The notes under the pieces were generated by a model. The model was not told the DNA's origin and made no database searches. It saw only the letters and a list, made by a program, of their open reading frames with translations. Positions 37,279 through 46,216 of a DNA stretch of 64,000 bases are shown here, piece after piece. Made by a program: the position numbers and the translations under genes. The stretch's first letter is position 1; every line of letters starts with the position of its first letter. This DNA comes from Tsuneonella flava (GTDB lineage: Bacteria; Pseudomonadota; Alphaproteobacteria; Sphingomonadales; Sphingomonadaceae), in NCBI RefSeq assembly GCF_002870965.1, contig NZ_PHSO01000004.1, forward strand, positions 248,001-312,000, read 5' to 3'.

Positions 37279-37483
37279 CGGTCCTACTTTCAGCCTTCTG
37301 TGCGCGCTAGCGACCGGAATCGCCCGCCAGCGCCGAAATATGTCGAAACAACCTTAGCGATGGCAGGAGATGGGACAAGGGTGCGATGCACTACTGCGCC
37401 CTGTCATAACCGATTCCTTGGGGATAATTGCCCCCAATCTTCCGCCAAACTCCGCAGAGCGACAAAATCGCCCTACCGCCAGG
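37279..37483. other. Intergenic region between fabG 3' end and dnaN start
   Basis: 205 bases. It must carry the dnaN promoter (minus). One small hairpin, TTGGGG/CCCCAA, lies around 37421-37437, possibly ending the fabD-fabG transcript. No gene seen. Confidence 0.4.
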
Positions 37484-38239
37484 TCAACCCAACATCGCCA
37501 TCCCGCCATTGACGTGCAGCGTCTGGCCCGTGACATATCCTGCCTCTTTCGAAGCGAGGTAAGCCACAGCAGCTCCGATATCGCTGCCTTCCCCCATACG
37601 GGCCATCGGTATTTTCGCGTTGATCGCTTCCTTTTGCGCGTCATTCAATGCGTCGGTCATCGCAGTGCGGATGAAGCCGGGCGCCACACAATTCACCGTG
37701 ATTCCGCGACTGGCCAGTTCCTGAGCGAGGCTCTTGCTCATCGCTGTCAGCCCGCCTTTTGCAGCCGTGTAGTTCATTTGACCCGGATTACCGGTCGTTC
37801 CCACTACGCTGGTAATCGAAATCATGCGACCAAAGCGTGCCTTCATCATTGGCCGGGCAGCGGCCCGCATCAGGCGGAACGATGCCTCCAGATTGACGCG
37901 GATCACATCATCCCATTCGTCATCCTTCATTCGCATCGCGAGATTGTCGCGCGTAATACCGGCATTGTTCACGAGGATATCAAGCTGCCCCAGCGTATCC
38001 ACGGCGGCGGGGATCAGTTTCTCCACGCTTTCCGCGTTGGAGAGATCGCACGTAATTTCAACGTGGTCACCGCCAAGCTCGTCGTTCAACTGCTCCCGAA
38101 ACACGCGCAGCTTATCGGCGTTCGAACCTGACAGGGCCAGGCGTGCGCCCTGACTAGCAAGCGCACGTGCAATTTCCGATCCGATACCCCCACTGGCACC
38201 GGTCACGAGCGCAGTCATTCCTTTGAGCGAAAACATCAT
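37484..38239 (-). CDS. fabG: 3-oxoacyl-[ACP] reductase
   Basis: NADPH-dependent reduction of 3-oxoacyl-ACP in fatty acid elongation. The 251-residue SDR has the cofactor loop TGASGGIGSEIARAL near residue 14, NNAGITRDNLAMRM near 90, the catalytic Ser in ITSVVGTTGNPGQMNYTAAK with the YxxxK pair, and the C-terminal YVTGQTLHVNGGMAM. Its ATG 38239 overlaps the fabD stop codon (ATGA) and has GGAG five bases upstream. Coupled to fabD as in E. coli; acpP and fabF are not next to it. Confidence 0.96.
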   Translation of the reverse strand: MMFSLKGMTALVTGASGGIGSEIARALASQGARLALSGSNADKLRVFREQLNDELGGDHVEITCDLSNAESVEKLIPAAVDTLGQLDILVNNAGITRDNLAMRMKDDEWDDVIRVNLEASFRLMRAAARPMMKARFGRMISITSVVGTTGNPGQMNYTAAKGGLTAMSKSLAQELASRGITVNCVAPGFIRTAMTDALNDAQKEAINAKIPMARMGEGSDIGAAVAYLASKEAGYVTGQTLHVNGGMAMLG

Positions 38240-39174
38240 CCGATCTCCTTTGCCAGCGCTTCCAGGTCTTCCATCGAAACCACGCTGATAGCGACAGCTT
38301 CCTTATCTGTGCGTCCAATCATCGGGCCCAGGACTTTTCCGCCAAGCTCAACAAACTGTTCGACGCCCGCTGCGCGCATGGCCAACACACTTTCCCGCCA
38401 GCGAACCCGCCCGCAAACCTGCTGCACCAGCAAGCCCAGTTCTTCCATCGGGTCAGTGACGGGAGCAGCAGTCACATTGGCATACAACGGCAGCGCAAGC
38501 GGGCCCGGCGGAGTCGCTTTCAGAGCCTCTGCCATCGCGTCGGCGGCAGGTTGCATCAGGCCGCAATGAAACGGGGCAGACACCGGCAACAACACGCCAC
38601 GCTTGATGCCAAAATCCTTTACCTGAGCCACAGCCCGTTCGATCGCGCCCTTGTTGCCCGACAGGACGACCTGCCCCGGATCGTTATCGTTCGCGACCTG
38701 GCACACCTGCCCTTCGGCGGATGCGTCTGCCAATGCCTGAGCCTTGTCCAAATCGGCACCGAGCAGTGCACACATCGCGCCGTTGCCAACCGGCACCGCC
38801 GCCTGCATCGCCTGCCCACGCAGCTTCAACAGTCGAGCGGTATCGGCCAAGCTAAATGCGCCCACGGCGCACAGCGCGGTATATTCCCCAAGACTGTGGC
38901 CGGCGACACAATCGCCCTTTTCCACAAGCGAAACGCCAAACTCACTTTCCAGAACCCGGAGCGTGGCAATCGCATTGGCCATAATCGCTGGCTGAGCGTT
39001 CTCGGTTAGCGTCAGCTGATCGTCGGGCCCTTCGGCCATGATAGTCGACAGCTTCTGCCCCAGAGCATCGTCAACTTCTTCAAAAACCGCGCGCGCCGCT
39101 GCGCTGGCTGCGGCGAGGTCGGTGCCCATGCCGACCTTCTGGCTCCCCTGCCCGGGAAATACGAACGCTCTCAT
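38236..39174 (-). CDS. fabD: Malonyl-CoA:ACP transacylase
   Basis: Loads malonyl groups on ACP for fatty acid synthesis. 312 residues from ATG 39174, with GGAG six bases upstream; the longer open frame has no conserved start. Features: FVFPGQGSQKVGMG (4-17), nucleophile Ser94 in AGHSLGEYTAL, the Arg/Gln region following, and the catalytic His in SAPFHCGLMQPAA near 205. It follows the LD-carboxypeptidase gene after 31 bases and overlaps fabG by four bases, so all three may be one transcript. Confidence 0.96.
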   Translation of the reverse strand: MRAFVFPGQGSQKVGMGTDLAAASAAARAVFEEVDDALGQKLSTIMAEGPDDQLTLTENAQPAIMANAIATLRVLESEFGVSLVEKGDCVAGHSLGEYTALCAVGAFSLADTARLLKLRGQAMQAAVPVGNGAMCALLGADLDKAQALADASAEGQVCQVANDNDPGQVVLSGNKGAIERAVAQVKDFGIKRGVLLPVSAPFHCGLMQPAADAMAEALKATPPGPLALPLYANVTAAPVTDPMEELGLLVQQVCGRVRWRESVLAMRAAGVEQFVELGGKVLGPMIGRTDKEAVAISVVSMEDLEALAKEIG

Positions 39175-39205
39175 CTTGCTCTCCAGTGAAAGAATGGCCC
39201 CGCGC

Positions 39206-40045
39206 CTATGCGCCTGCAGGCGGTACGGCAAGACCGAAGGGAACGATCTTGTTGTCTATCGTGTGTCCAATTTCCGCTCGCCCCAGATAAGGCACCCCTG
39301 CCCGCGCGCACCAATATTGTGCGATCTCTTCCGCTGTCGAACCGAAGGGGCGATCATTTTCCGGTACATCTGAAACAGCCCCTAATCGCAATCCCGCCAC
39401 CTCTGCCAGATATGGCATCAGAGCGAAGAACAGGCGATCCACAGCATAGAGATGCTCGCCCACCTCCTCGACCATCACAATATGGCCACTCAGGTCGGGC
39501 ATCAGATCGGTACCGCAAAGCATTGCGAGCGTTATCAGATTGAAGGCGACAGTTGGCTGCTCGCCATCGAGCGTTGGCTCAATTCCCCCTCTGCTACCGG
39601 ATAGCCATGCCAAAGCTCGGTACGCAGCGGCTCCCTTGCTTACACCTTCCCCTCGGCGCACATCAGCGACGACAGGCCCGTGAACAGGCTTACCGATGCG
39701 GTGCCTGTATAATGCGCCGAGCAGATAACCGCAGTCAGAATAGCCGAGATAAGTCTTACTATGCGCCGCCCGATTCATTCCTGCAATCGCCTCAGCGGCA
39801 ATTCGGTTTGAACCATAACCGCCACGTGCGAACCACACAGCTTCCACCGCTGGATCGTTGGCGCAATCGAGCAGCGCAGCCAGACGCACATCGTCGTCTC
39901 CTGCAAAATGCCCATGTGAGGCAAAACATTGTGGATGAAAATCCAGCGTCAGCGCGGGAAAGCTGGACTCGGCCAGCACAGTGACCTTTGCCGCGATATC
40001 CGGGGTTATGGGTGTGGCGGGCGCGCAGATTGCGATGCGGGTCAT
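39206..40045 (-). CDS. ldcA: LD-carboxypeptidase (S66 family, LdcA-like)
   Basis: Cytoplasmic serine peptidase removing the terminal D-Ala from murein tetrapeptides during cell-wall recycling. 279 residues. Family landmarks: WFARGGYGSNR (71-81), the nucleophile Ser103 in LGYSDCGYLL, Glu in VMVEEVGEHLYAVDR near 203 and His in IGHTIDNKIVPFG near 264. No signal peptide, as expected for recycling enzymes. ATG 40045. Divergent from the Mur ligase gene across 58 bases; upstream of fabD on its own strand. Good family match, role inferred from family. Confidence 0.9.
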   Translation of the reverse strand: MTRIAICAPATPITPDIAAKVTVLAESSFPALTLDFHPQCFASHGHFAGDDDVRLAALLDCANDPAVEAVWFARGGYGSNRIAAEAIAGMNRAAHSKTYLGYSDCGYLLGALYRHRIGKPVHGPVVADVRRGEGVSKGAAAYRALAWLSGSRGGIEPTLDGEQPTVAFNLITLAMLCGTDLMPDLSGHIVMVEEVGEHLYAVDRLFFALMPYLAEVAGLRLGAVSDVPENDRPFGSTAEEIAQYWCARAGVPYLGRAEIGHTIDNKIVPFGLAVPPAGA

Positions 40046-40103
40046 CCACGCTTCATATCAGCCGGTTCACATTTGACGAGTCCCGCACTAGCCAGAGAGC
40101 TGT

Positions 40104-41540
40104 ATGACTGACACGACCGACCTGACATCCATTCCATGGTATTTCTGCGGCATTGGCGGCTCCGGCATGTTGCCACTGGCGCAAATTCTGCACGGAATGG
40201 GCGCGCATGTTTCCGGGTCGGATCGCAGCAACGATCAGGGGCGCACCCCGGAAAAATTCGACTGGCTGGAAGAGCACGGTTTCACTCTGTTCCCGCAAGA
40301 TGGCAGCGGCGTGATTTCATCCGAACAGGTAATTGTCGCCAGCGCCGCCGTGGAAGATACCGTGCCGGAAATTGTCCGTGCGAAGGAGCTAGGCTGCAAA
40401 CGAGTGACCCGTGCCGATTTGTTGTCCACGTTGTTTAATGGTGCGGATACAGGGATAGCTATCGCCGGCACCAGTGGTAAATCGACCACTACAGCCATGC
40501 TCGGCTGGATCCTGTACGATAATGACCGTGACCCGACGATCATGAATGGCGCGGTGATGAAGAACTTTGCCACCGCTGCCTCCCCCTATACCAGCGCCCA
40601 GGTGGGCAATGGCAGTCTGTTTGTCAGCGAGGTGGATGAAAGTGACGGTTCTATCGCGCTTTATCGCCCTGCAGTTGGCTTGTTGCTCAATGTGAGCCTC
40701 GACCATAAGTCAATGAAAGAGCTGCGCCAGTTATTTGGCGATTTTCTACGCGTTTCACACATCCGCGCTGTCAACCTGGACGACGAGGAAGTCCGGAGAC
40801 TGACCGCCGGATTGGACAATTCCGTAAGCTATGCCATCGAAACGGACACAGCAGACGTTACGGTCGATCCAGCATCGATTGAGAGCAAGCCTTTATCGAT
40901 TGCGGCAACGGTAATCGATAACCGCGATGGTTCGCGCCACCAATTACATGTTGCGATGCCGGGCAGACACAACCTGTCGAACGCATTGGCAGCGATTGCT
41001 GCGGCGAGCGCTGCAGATGTCCCCGTAGAAAAGGCGGTAGCGTCGCTGGGTAGTTTCAAAGGGCTGGCCCGGCGTTTCGATGTCATCGGCACTACACCTG
41101 GTGCGGTCAGCGTGATCGACGATTTCGGGCACAACCCGGAAAAATGCGCGGCGACCTTGCGAACGTTGAAAGCGCATCCGGGGCGGATCATCGCGTTCTT
41201 TCAGCCACACGGATATGGCCCATTGCGCCAGATGGGGCACGAACTGGCGGAAACATTTGCCCGCGAACTGGGGGACGGTGACCGCGTCCTGTTTTCCGAT
41301 CCGGTCTATTTCGGAGGCACAGTTGACCGTAGCGAGGGCTCTGAACGGATCATCCGGCTGATAGAGCAATTGTCCGATGATGCCGGAAAAGACATCCGCG
41401 CCGACTATATCCCAACGCGCAAGGCGATTGCAGACCGGATTATTCAACTGGCCCGACCGGGCGATCGTATCGTTGTGATGGGCGCGCGCGATGACACCTT
41501 GACCGAGTTCGCGGAAAAGCTGTTACCGTTTCTACCGTAA
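40104..41540 (+). CDS. Mur ligase family protein (MurC/Mpl-like)
   Basis: ATP-dependent amide ligase of the peptidoglycan Mur family, 478 residues. N-terminal UDP-MurNAc binding fold YFCGIGGSGMLPLAQIL (13-29), P-loop AGTSGKSTTTAML (121-133), SEVDESDGSIALYRP near 178, LNVSLDHKSM near 200 and C-terminal IDDFGHNPEKCAATL near 340. The P-loop has Ser where MurC and Mpl usually have His (GTHGKT), and Ser for the last Thr, so it is a divergent member. Next to LdcA it would fit Mpl-type recycling (attaching recovered tripeptide to UDP-MurNAc). ATG 40104 with GAGAG upstream. MurC itself is expected in a dcw cluster elsewhere. Confidence 0.8.
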   Translation: MTDTTDLTSIPWYFCGIGGSGMLPLAQILHGMGAHVSGSDRSNDQGRTPEKFDWLEEHGFTLFPQDGSGVISSEQVIVASAAVEDTVPEIVRAKELGCKRVTRADLLSTLFNGADTGIAIAGTSGKSTTTAMLGWILYDNDRDPTIMNGAVMKNFATAASPYTSAQVGNGSLFVSEVDESDGSIALYRPAVGLLLNVSLDHKSMKELRQLFGDFLRVSHIRAVNLDDEEVRRLTAGLDNSVSYAIETDTADVTVDPASIESKPLSIAATVIDNRDGSRHQLHVAMPGRHNLSNALAAIAAASAADVPVEKAVASLGSFKGLARRFDVIGTTPGAVSVIDDFGHNPEKCAATLRTLKAHPGRIIAFFQPHGYGPLRQMGHELAETFARELGDGDRVLFSDPVYFGGTVDRSEGSERIIRLIEQLSDDAGKDIRADYIPTRKAIADRIIQLARPGDRIVVMGARDDTLTEFAEKLLPFLP

Positions 41541-41566
41541 TAAGCGAGCAGGCGTGCCGAGCTGCT

Positions 41567-42520
41567 TCAATACACGCTGCCCCCCTTCCCCAGCAGCGTC
41601 TGTCCCCAATGCACGATCAGGGCAAGCACCGCACCTATTGTGAGGCCGAACGCGGCCGATCCCGCTGCATAGGTCAGCCAACCCAGCACACCAGCGAGCC
41701 CGCCAGTTGCACTTTCAGTGGAATGACGCAGGCCTTCCACGAAATGCTCAGGCGCGGAGATGCCGACTTGTGCCAGCCCGTGCAGGATAATTCCTCCCCC
41801 AACCCACAGCATTGCGACTGTGCCGATAGTCGATAATGCATTGAGCAACCACGGCATTGCACGGAGTAAAAAACGACCGGTTGCCTGCAGGGTCGCCGAT
41901 GACTTCTTCGCCAAGTGCAGGCCGACATCATCCATCTTCACAATCATCCCGACCGCACCATAGACCAGAAAGGTGATACCAACTCCGACGATAGCGAGAA
42001 CCGCCGCCCGCACGAAGAAACTTTCTGTCGATACTGCCGCGAGGGTGATCGCCATAATCTCTGCCGACAGGATCAGGTCTGTCCTGACCGCCCCGTTCAC
42101 ACGCCCTTTCTCGAATGCCACCGGGTCTTCGATTGTATCATCAAGCGTTTCACCATGTTTGGCACCGCCTACTTTCTCGATAATCTTTTCCGCGCCTTCG
42201 AACGAAAGGTAGCAGCCGCCTGCCATTAGAATGAACACAATTGCGGCGGGAAGAATCAAGCTGAGAATCAGCGCGCCGGGGAGCAGGATCAGCAATTTGT
42301 TCCGCAAGCTACCCTTGGTGATTCTCCAGATAATCGGCAATTCGCGCGCCGGGGACAGCCCTGTGACATATCCCGGCGTCACGGCCGCATCGTCAATTAC
42401 GACACCGGCTGCCTTCGTTCCCGCCTTGCTTGCGGCAACACCAACATCGTCGATCGATGCCGCCGCCGCTCTCGCAATTATGGAAACATCGTCAAGCAGT
42501 GCAACCAGTCCACCAGGCAA
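41567..42520 (-). CDS. DUF808 family inner-membrane protein (YedI-like)
   Basis: 317 residues. The N-terminus GGLVALLDDVSIIARAAAAS is the DUF808 signature, followed by VTPGYVTGLSPARELPIIWR and about six hydrophobic helices (LLILLPGALILSLILPAAIV and others to the C-terminus). E. coli YedI belongs here; function is unknown. The start is TTG at 42520, supported by GGGAG eight bases upstream and by the signature beginning immediately; no ATG is available before it. Tail-to-tail with the Mur ligase, divergent from rpsF. Confidence 0.85.
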   Translation of the reverse strand: MPGGLVALLDDVSIIARAAAASIDDVGVAASKAGTKAAGVVIDDAAVTPGYVTGLSPARELPIIWRITKGSLRNKLLILLPGALILSLILPAAIVFILMAGGCYLSFEGAEKIIEKVGGAKHGETLDDTIEDPVAFEKGRVNGAVRTDLILSAEIMAITLAAVSTESFFVRAAVLAIVGVGITFLVYGAVGMIVKMDDVGLHLAKKSSATLQATGRFLLRAMPWLLNALSTIGTVAMLWVGGGIILHGLAQVGISAPEHFVEGLRHSTESATGGLAGVLGWLTYAAGSAAFGLTIGAVLALIVHWGQTLLGKGGSVY

Positions 42521-42720
42521 ATTCGTGCTCCCCTAAAAGCAATCGAGCCATTCAATCTCCGGTTGCTCCTCCCGTTCCCGACGCACAAGACTTGCATTTA
42601 TCGACGATGCCGCTATGTGCGCGCCTTCCGCATCCACGGGTGCCGAAGAAGAAGAAGGCCGGAGGGGCCCCGTCATTCGGACGGACAAGCCAGCGATCGG
42701 CATTATGAAAGGACCGCGAA

Positions 42721-43083
42721 ATGGCTCTGTACGAGCACATCTTTCTCGCGCGCCAGGATCTGAGCCAGGCTCAGGTCGATGCACTGGCGGCGACGGCCAC
42801 TGAGATCGTCGAAAAGCTCGACGGCAAAGTGACCAAGACCGAGACCTGGGGTCTCAAGAACCTTGCCTACAAGATCGACCGTAATCGCAAAGCGCATTTC
42901 GTTCTGCTCAACATCGAAGCGCCGGGTACGGTGGTTGAAGAGCTCGAACGCCAGACGCGCATCAATGAAGACGTCATTCGCTACATGACGATCCGTGTCG
43001 ACGAACATGAAAATGGCCCCAGCGTGATGATGCGTAAGGGCGACCGCGAGCGTAAGCGCCGCGACCGTGAGGAGCGCGACTGA
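42721..43083 (+). CDS. rpsF: 30S ribosomal protein S6
   Basis: Binds 16S rRNA as a heterodimer with S18. 120 residues: [20 protein letters not shown], then [20 protein letters not shown] and a basic/acidic C-terminal tail ending RDREERD. ATG 42721 follows AAAGGA. The tail ends in Asp rather than the Glu pair of E. coli S6, the acceptor of RimK glutamylation; a RimK gene lies 3.5 kb downstream. First of rpsF-rpsR-rplI. The 200-base leader before it has two small hairpins (42657-42668 region and 42670-42684), where S6:S18 autoregulation could act, but I cannot identify the known motif. Confidence 0.97.
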   Translation: MALYEHIFLARQDLSQAQVDALAATATEIVEKLDGKVTKTETWGLKNLAYKIDRNRKAHFVLLNIEAPGTVVEELERQTRINEDVIRYMTIRVDEHENGPSVMMRKGDRERKRRDREERD

Positions 43084-43307
43084 TGGCCCGCCCGTTTTTC
43101 CGCCGCCGTAAGTCTTGCCCGTTCTCGGCCAAGAATGCGCCGAAGATCGATTATAAAGACGTTCGTCTGCTGCAGGGCTTTATGTCCGAACGCGGCAAGA
43201 TCGTTCCGAGCCGCATCACCGCCGTTTCGGCCAAGAAGCAGCGCGAGCTGGCCAAGGCCATCAAACGGGCACGCCACATCGGCCTGCTGCCCTACATCGT
43301 TAAGTAA
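43083..43307 (+). CDS. rpsR: 30S ribosomal protein S18
   Basis: 74 residues: [20 protein letters not shown], then [20 protein letters not shown] and [16 protein letters not shown] at the end, all hallmarks of bS18. It pairs with S6 on the platform of the small subunit. Its ATG shares one base with the rpsF stop (TGATG), so synthesis of the two partners is coupled. Normal length. Confidence 0.97.
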   Translation: MARPFFRRRKSCPFSAKNAPKIDYKDVRLLQGFMSERGKIVPSRITAVSAKKQRELAKAIKRARHIGLLPYIVK

Positions 43308-43321
43308 GGAGGGCGGAACCG

Positions 43322-43942
43322 ATGGATATCATCCTGCTCGAACGTATCGCCAACCTTGGTGGCATGGGCGATGTCGTGACCGTGAAAGATGGTTACGCAC
43401 GCAACTTCCTGCTGCCGCAGAAAAAGGCGCTGCGCGCCAACGAAGCGAACAAGAAGGTTTTCGAAGCCAACCGTGATCGGCTGGAAAAAGAAAACGCAGA
43501 GCGCCGCACTGAGGCTGAAAAGGCCGGTGAGAAGCTCGACGGTGTCGAAATCGTTCTGATCCGCGCGTCTTCAAACGCCGGCCATCTTTACGGTTCGGTC
43601 AACGTACGCGACGTGGTGGTCGGTCTCGAAGACAAAGGTCACTCGGTTGACAAGCGTCAGGTCGTGATGGGGCATCCGATCAAGTACCTGGGCATCCACG
43701 ATGTCACCATCGCGCTGCACCCTGAAGTGCACGTAACGGTGAAGGCAAACGTTGCTCGTTCGGACGATGAAGCCGAATTGCAGCGTCAGGGCGTCGACGT
43801 CATCGGTCAGATGGCTGAGGACGAGCGCTCGGAAAGCGAAGGCTTTACCGAATCTGTCGACCCCACTTTGGAGCCGGGCGAAATTCCGGCTGACATGATG
43901 GGTGAAGACGAAGCCGAAAAGGCAGACAGCGCTGAAGCCTGA
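43322..43942 (+). CDS. rplI: 50S ribosomal protein L9, with acidic C-terminal extension
   Basis: The N-terminal domain MDIILLERIANLGGMGDVVT and DGYARNFLLPQKKALRAN is diagnostic; a central charged helix and the C-terminal rRNA-binding domain (LYGSVNVRDVVVGLEDKGHS) follow. Total 206 residues, versus about 150 in E. coli; the last ~50 are rich in Glu, Asp and Ser and have no counterpart in short L9 proteins. ATG 43322 has GGAGG upstream. Last gene of the S6-S18-L9 operon, closed by a strong terminator at 43961-44000. Confidence 0.96.
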   Translation: MDIILLERIANLGGMGDVVTVKDGYARNFLLPQKKALRANEANKKVFEANRDRLEKENAERRTEAEKAGEKLDGVEIVLIRASSNAGHLYGSVNVRDVVVGLEDKGHSVDKRQVVMGHPIKYLGIHDVTIALHPEVHVTVKANVARSDDEAELQRQGVDVIGQMAEDERSESEGFTESVDPTLEPGEIPADMMGEDEAEKADSAEA

Positions 43943-43960
43943 TCGGTTTACACCGCAGAC

Positions 43961-44000
43961 AAAAAAAAGCCCGCTTTCCATTATGGAAAGCGGGCCTTTT
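43961..44000. terminator. Strong bidirectional rho-independent terminator
   Basis: Stem GCCCGCTTTCC/GGAAAGCGGGC (43969-43979 and 43985-43995) with loop ATTAT. Followed by CTTTT on the plus strand and preceded by eight A (43961-43968, a U-tract on the minus strand). It ends rplI and the convergent acetyltransferase gene. Confidence 0.92.
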
Positions 44001-44023
44001 GCTATCGGGGAACAACACCCCAA

Positions 44024-44548
44024 TCAGCGCAACGTCTTGGCCAGAATGACGAGATGGGCATCGCCTTCACATGCACGAGGCACGAAACCACGTTCACGTT
44101 CGAGTGCAATCGCTTCATGGTTGTCGCGATCTTCGATGGAAATCACTTCGCGCACGCCGCGCTTCTTTGCTTCTTCAGCCAGCAAGCCAAGAACGGCCCA
44201 AGCCACGCCCTTGCCCTTGTAATCGGCCCGTACGGAAATAGCGACTTCAGCCGTATCCAGATCATTGTCGCAAGCCAGCATCCCCGTTGCAACCAGCTCG
44301 TTGTTGGCATCGTCGAATGCAAGGAACGTTTCCGAGCGGAAGTGATCGACTTCCACCATCGGCTTAAGTTGTTCGTGCCCAACGTGGCGATGAGCTGTCA
44401 GAAATCTGAAACGGCGATCTTCGTCCGAAACCTTGTCAAAGAATGCTTCCAGAGCGGTCTCATCACCAGGCTCTGCGGCCCGTGCATCGATGACCACGCC
44501 GGAGCGCGTATTCAACCTGTAAGCGATGTCCTGGATCTGGTCGTTCAT
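44024..44548 (-). CDS. GNAT acetyltransferase, Pat-like
   Basis: A 174-residue GNAT enzyme. The segment DARAAEPGDETALEAFFDKV, SDEDRRFRF and the acetyl-CoA pyrophosphate loop in RADYKGKGVAWAVLGLLAEE (near 125) resemble the GNAT domain of Pat, the protein lysine acetyltransferase that silences acetyl-CoA synthetase, but the ADP-forming ligase domain of full Pat is absent. ATG 44548 has GAGGG six bases upstream. It lies beside ribosomal genes with which it converges, so a ribosomal-protein substrate is possible but not shown. Substrate unknown. Confidence 0.8.
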   Translation of the reverse strand: MNDQIQDIAYRLNTRSGVVIDARAAEPGDETALEAFFDKVSDEDRRFRFLTAHRHVGHEQLKPMVEVDHFRSETFLAFDDANNELVATGMLACDNDLDTAEVAISVRADYKGKGVAWAVLGLLAEEAKKRGVREVISIEDRDNHEAIALERERGFVPRACEGDAHLVILAKTLR

Positions 44549-44716
44549 GATAAACCCTCGCGTTTGCGCCCCATATTGAGCCAGCCGATTGCTGCGCTGC
44601 AACATGAGCCTCAGAGATCAATAATGCTAACTGATTTGCAGCAAATCAAGTTGCATTGATTGCAACACCTGCTTCGCGGCTGGCATACTGAGCAAACCGG
44701 GCTTAGATCGCCAGTT

Positions 44717-46156
44717 ATGCAATCAATCGAATCGACCATCGCGCAACTCATCGCCATCCACGAAGAATCGGTGAGTACGCTACGCGCAGATATTCTCGAA
44801 TATGGGCGGAATGGTACTGTCCCTGCCCCTGAAAAACGTCTCGACGGCAGCTATGCCTATCCCGAATTACGGATGCACTATAGCGGCGGCGAGCCGCATT
44901 CGACCAAAGCGCGCGCTTATGGAAAGCTGAATGAGGCAGGCGTGTACGCCACAACAGTCACGCGGCCGACAATGTTTGCCGATTATCTTCGCGAGCAACT
45001 TGAACTTATCGCAGCGGACTATCCGGTCGATCTGGAGGTGGTACGATCGCGGCAAGAAATCCCATTTCCCTATGTACTCGATGGTGAGGCGGGTGCGGAG
45101 CTGGCCGGCATCGCTCCTCAGGAACTTGCGCGTCATTTTCCATCGACCGAACTGGCTCTGATTGGGGACGAACTGGCCGACGGGATCGAAATCAACGATC
45201 CGGGCGACACGATACCCCTCTCGCTGTTCGATGGATTGCGAACCGATTTCAGCCTTGCTCGCCTTGCTCACTATACAGGTACGGCTCCCGAACATTTTCA
45301 ACGCTTCGTGCTGTTCACAAATTACCATCGCTACGTCGATGAATTCGTCGACTGGGCTGGCGAACAACTGGGGCAGAACGGATACACAGCGCTTGCCGGG
45401 GCAGGCGGACTGATGCTTACCGAACGGCACAGTAATGCGCGTGAACACCTATCCGATACTGCATGGCGACGGCACCAGATGCCAGCATATCACCTTCTTA
45501 GCGAGGACGGGAACGGCATTACGCTGGTCAATATCGGAGTGGGGCCGTCCAACGCGAAAACGATCACTGATCACCTTGCCGTATTACGACCGGAAGCGTG
45601 GCTAATGATCGGTCACTGTGGCGGCCTGCGTCCGACACAGAAGATTGGCGACTACGTGCTTGCCCACGCTTATCTGCGCGACGATCACGTGCTCGATCAT
45701 GTCCTGCCTCCTGAAATTCCGCTCCCCGCGATTGCGGAAGTGCAACAAGCACTTGCCGCAGCAGCGGAAGACGTATCCGGCACGGACGGCGCCGATCTGA
45801 AAGAACGGATGCGGACCGGTACAGTCGTTACGATCGACGATCGCAACTGGGAGCTACGTTACACCGATTCTGCTCACCGGTTTTCTTTGAGCCGTGCAGT
45901 CGGAATCGACATGGAAAGCGCCACCATCGCCGCGCAGGGCTACCGCTTCCGGGTGCCATACGGGACACTACTCTGCGTGTCGGACAAACCTTTGCACGGG
46001 GAAATCAAGCTTCCCGGCCAGGCCAACAAATTCTATGAAGAAGCCATCGCGGCGCATTTGCAAATCGGCATTTCAGCCTGCCATAAGATGCGCGCCGAAG
46101 GGGATCGGTTGCACAGCCGCAAGCTACGCGCATTCAATGAACCGCCGTTTCGGTAA
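44717..46156 (+). CDS. amn: AMP nucleosidase
   Basis: Hydrolyses AMP to adenine and ribose-5-phosphate, controlling adenylate levels. 479 residues, close to E. coli Amn (484). N-terminal regulatory domain with ELRMHYSGGEPHSTKARAYG near 52-71; catalytic nucleoside-phosphorylase-like domain with NIGVGPSNAKTITDHLAVLR near 278, MIGHCGGLRPTQKIGDYVLA near 302, VGIDMESATIAAQGYRFRVP near 397 and LCVSDKPLHGEIKLPGQANK near 425. ATG 44717 begins the conserved region; no clear ribosome-binding site. Monocistronic, convergent with rimK. Confidence 0.94.
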   Translation: MQSIESTIAQLIAIHEESVSTLRADILEYGRNGTVPAPEKRLDGSYAYPELRMHYSGGEPHSTKARAYGKLNEAGVYATTVTRPTMFADYLREQLELIAADYPVDLEVVRSRQEIPFPYVLDGEAGAELAGIAPQELARHFPSTELALIGDELADGIEINDPGDTIPLSLFDGLRTDFSLARLAHYTGTAPEHFQRFVLFTNYHRYVDEFVDWAGEQLGQNGYTALAGAGGLMLTERHSNAREHLSDTAWRRHQMPAYHLLSEDGNGITLVNIGVGPSNAKTITDHLAVLRPEAWLMIGHCGGLRPTQKIGDYVLAHAYLRDDHVLDHVLPPEIPLPAIAEVQQALAAAAEDVSGTDGADLKERMRTGTVVTIDDRNWELRYTDSAHRFSLSRAVGIDMESATIAAQGYRFRVPYGTLLCVSDKPLHGEIKLPGQANKFYEEAIAAHLQIGISACHKMRAEGDRLHSRKLRAFNEPPFR

Positions 46157-46216
46157 TTCTGCCGTCACGGCCATTTGGCAATGATGAAATAAGTCGACAG
46201 GGAAAGGGGGCGAATT

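Noticed and set aside
42521-42720. Known S6:S18 autoregulatory leader motif upstream of rpsF
   Set aside because: Two small hairpins exist but I could not match the published CCG-bulge motif, so I mention only the hairpins.
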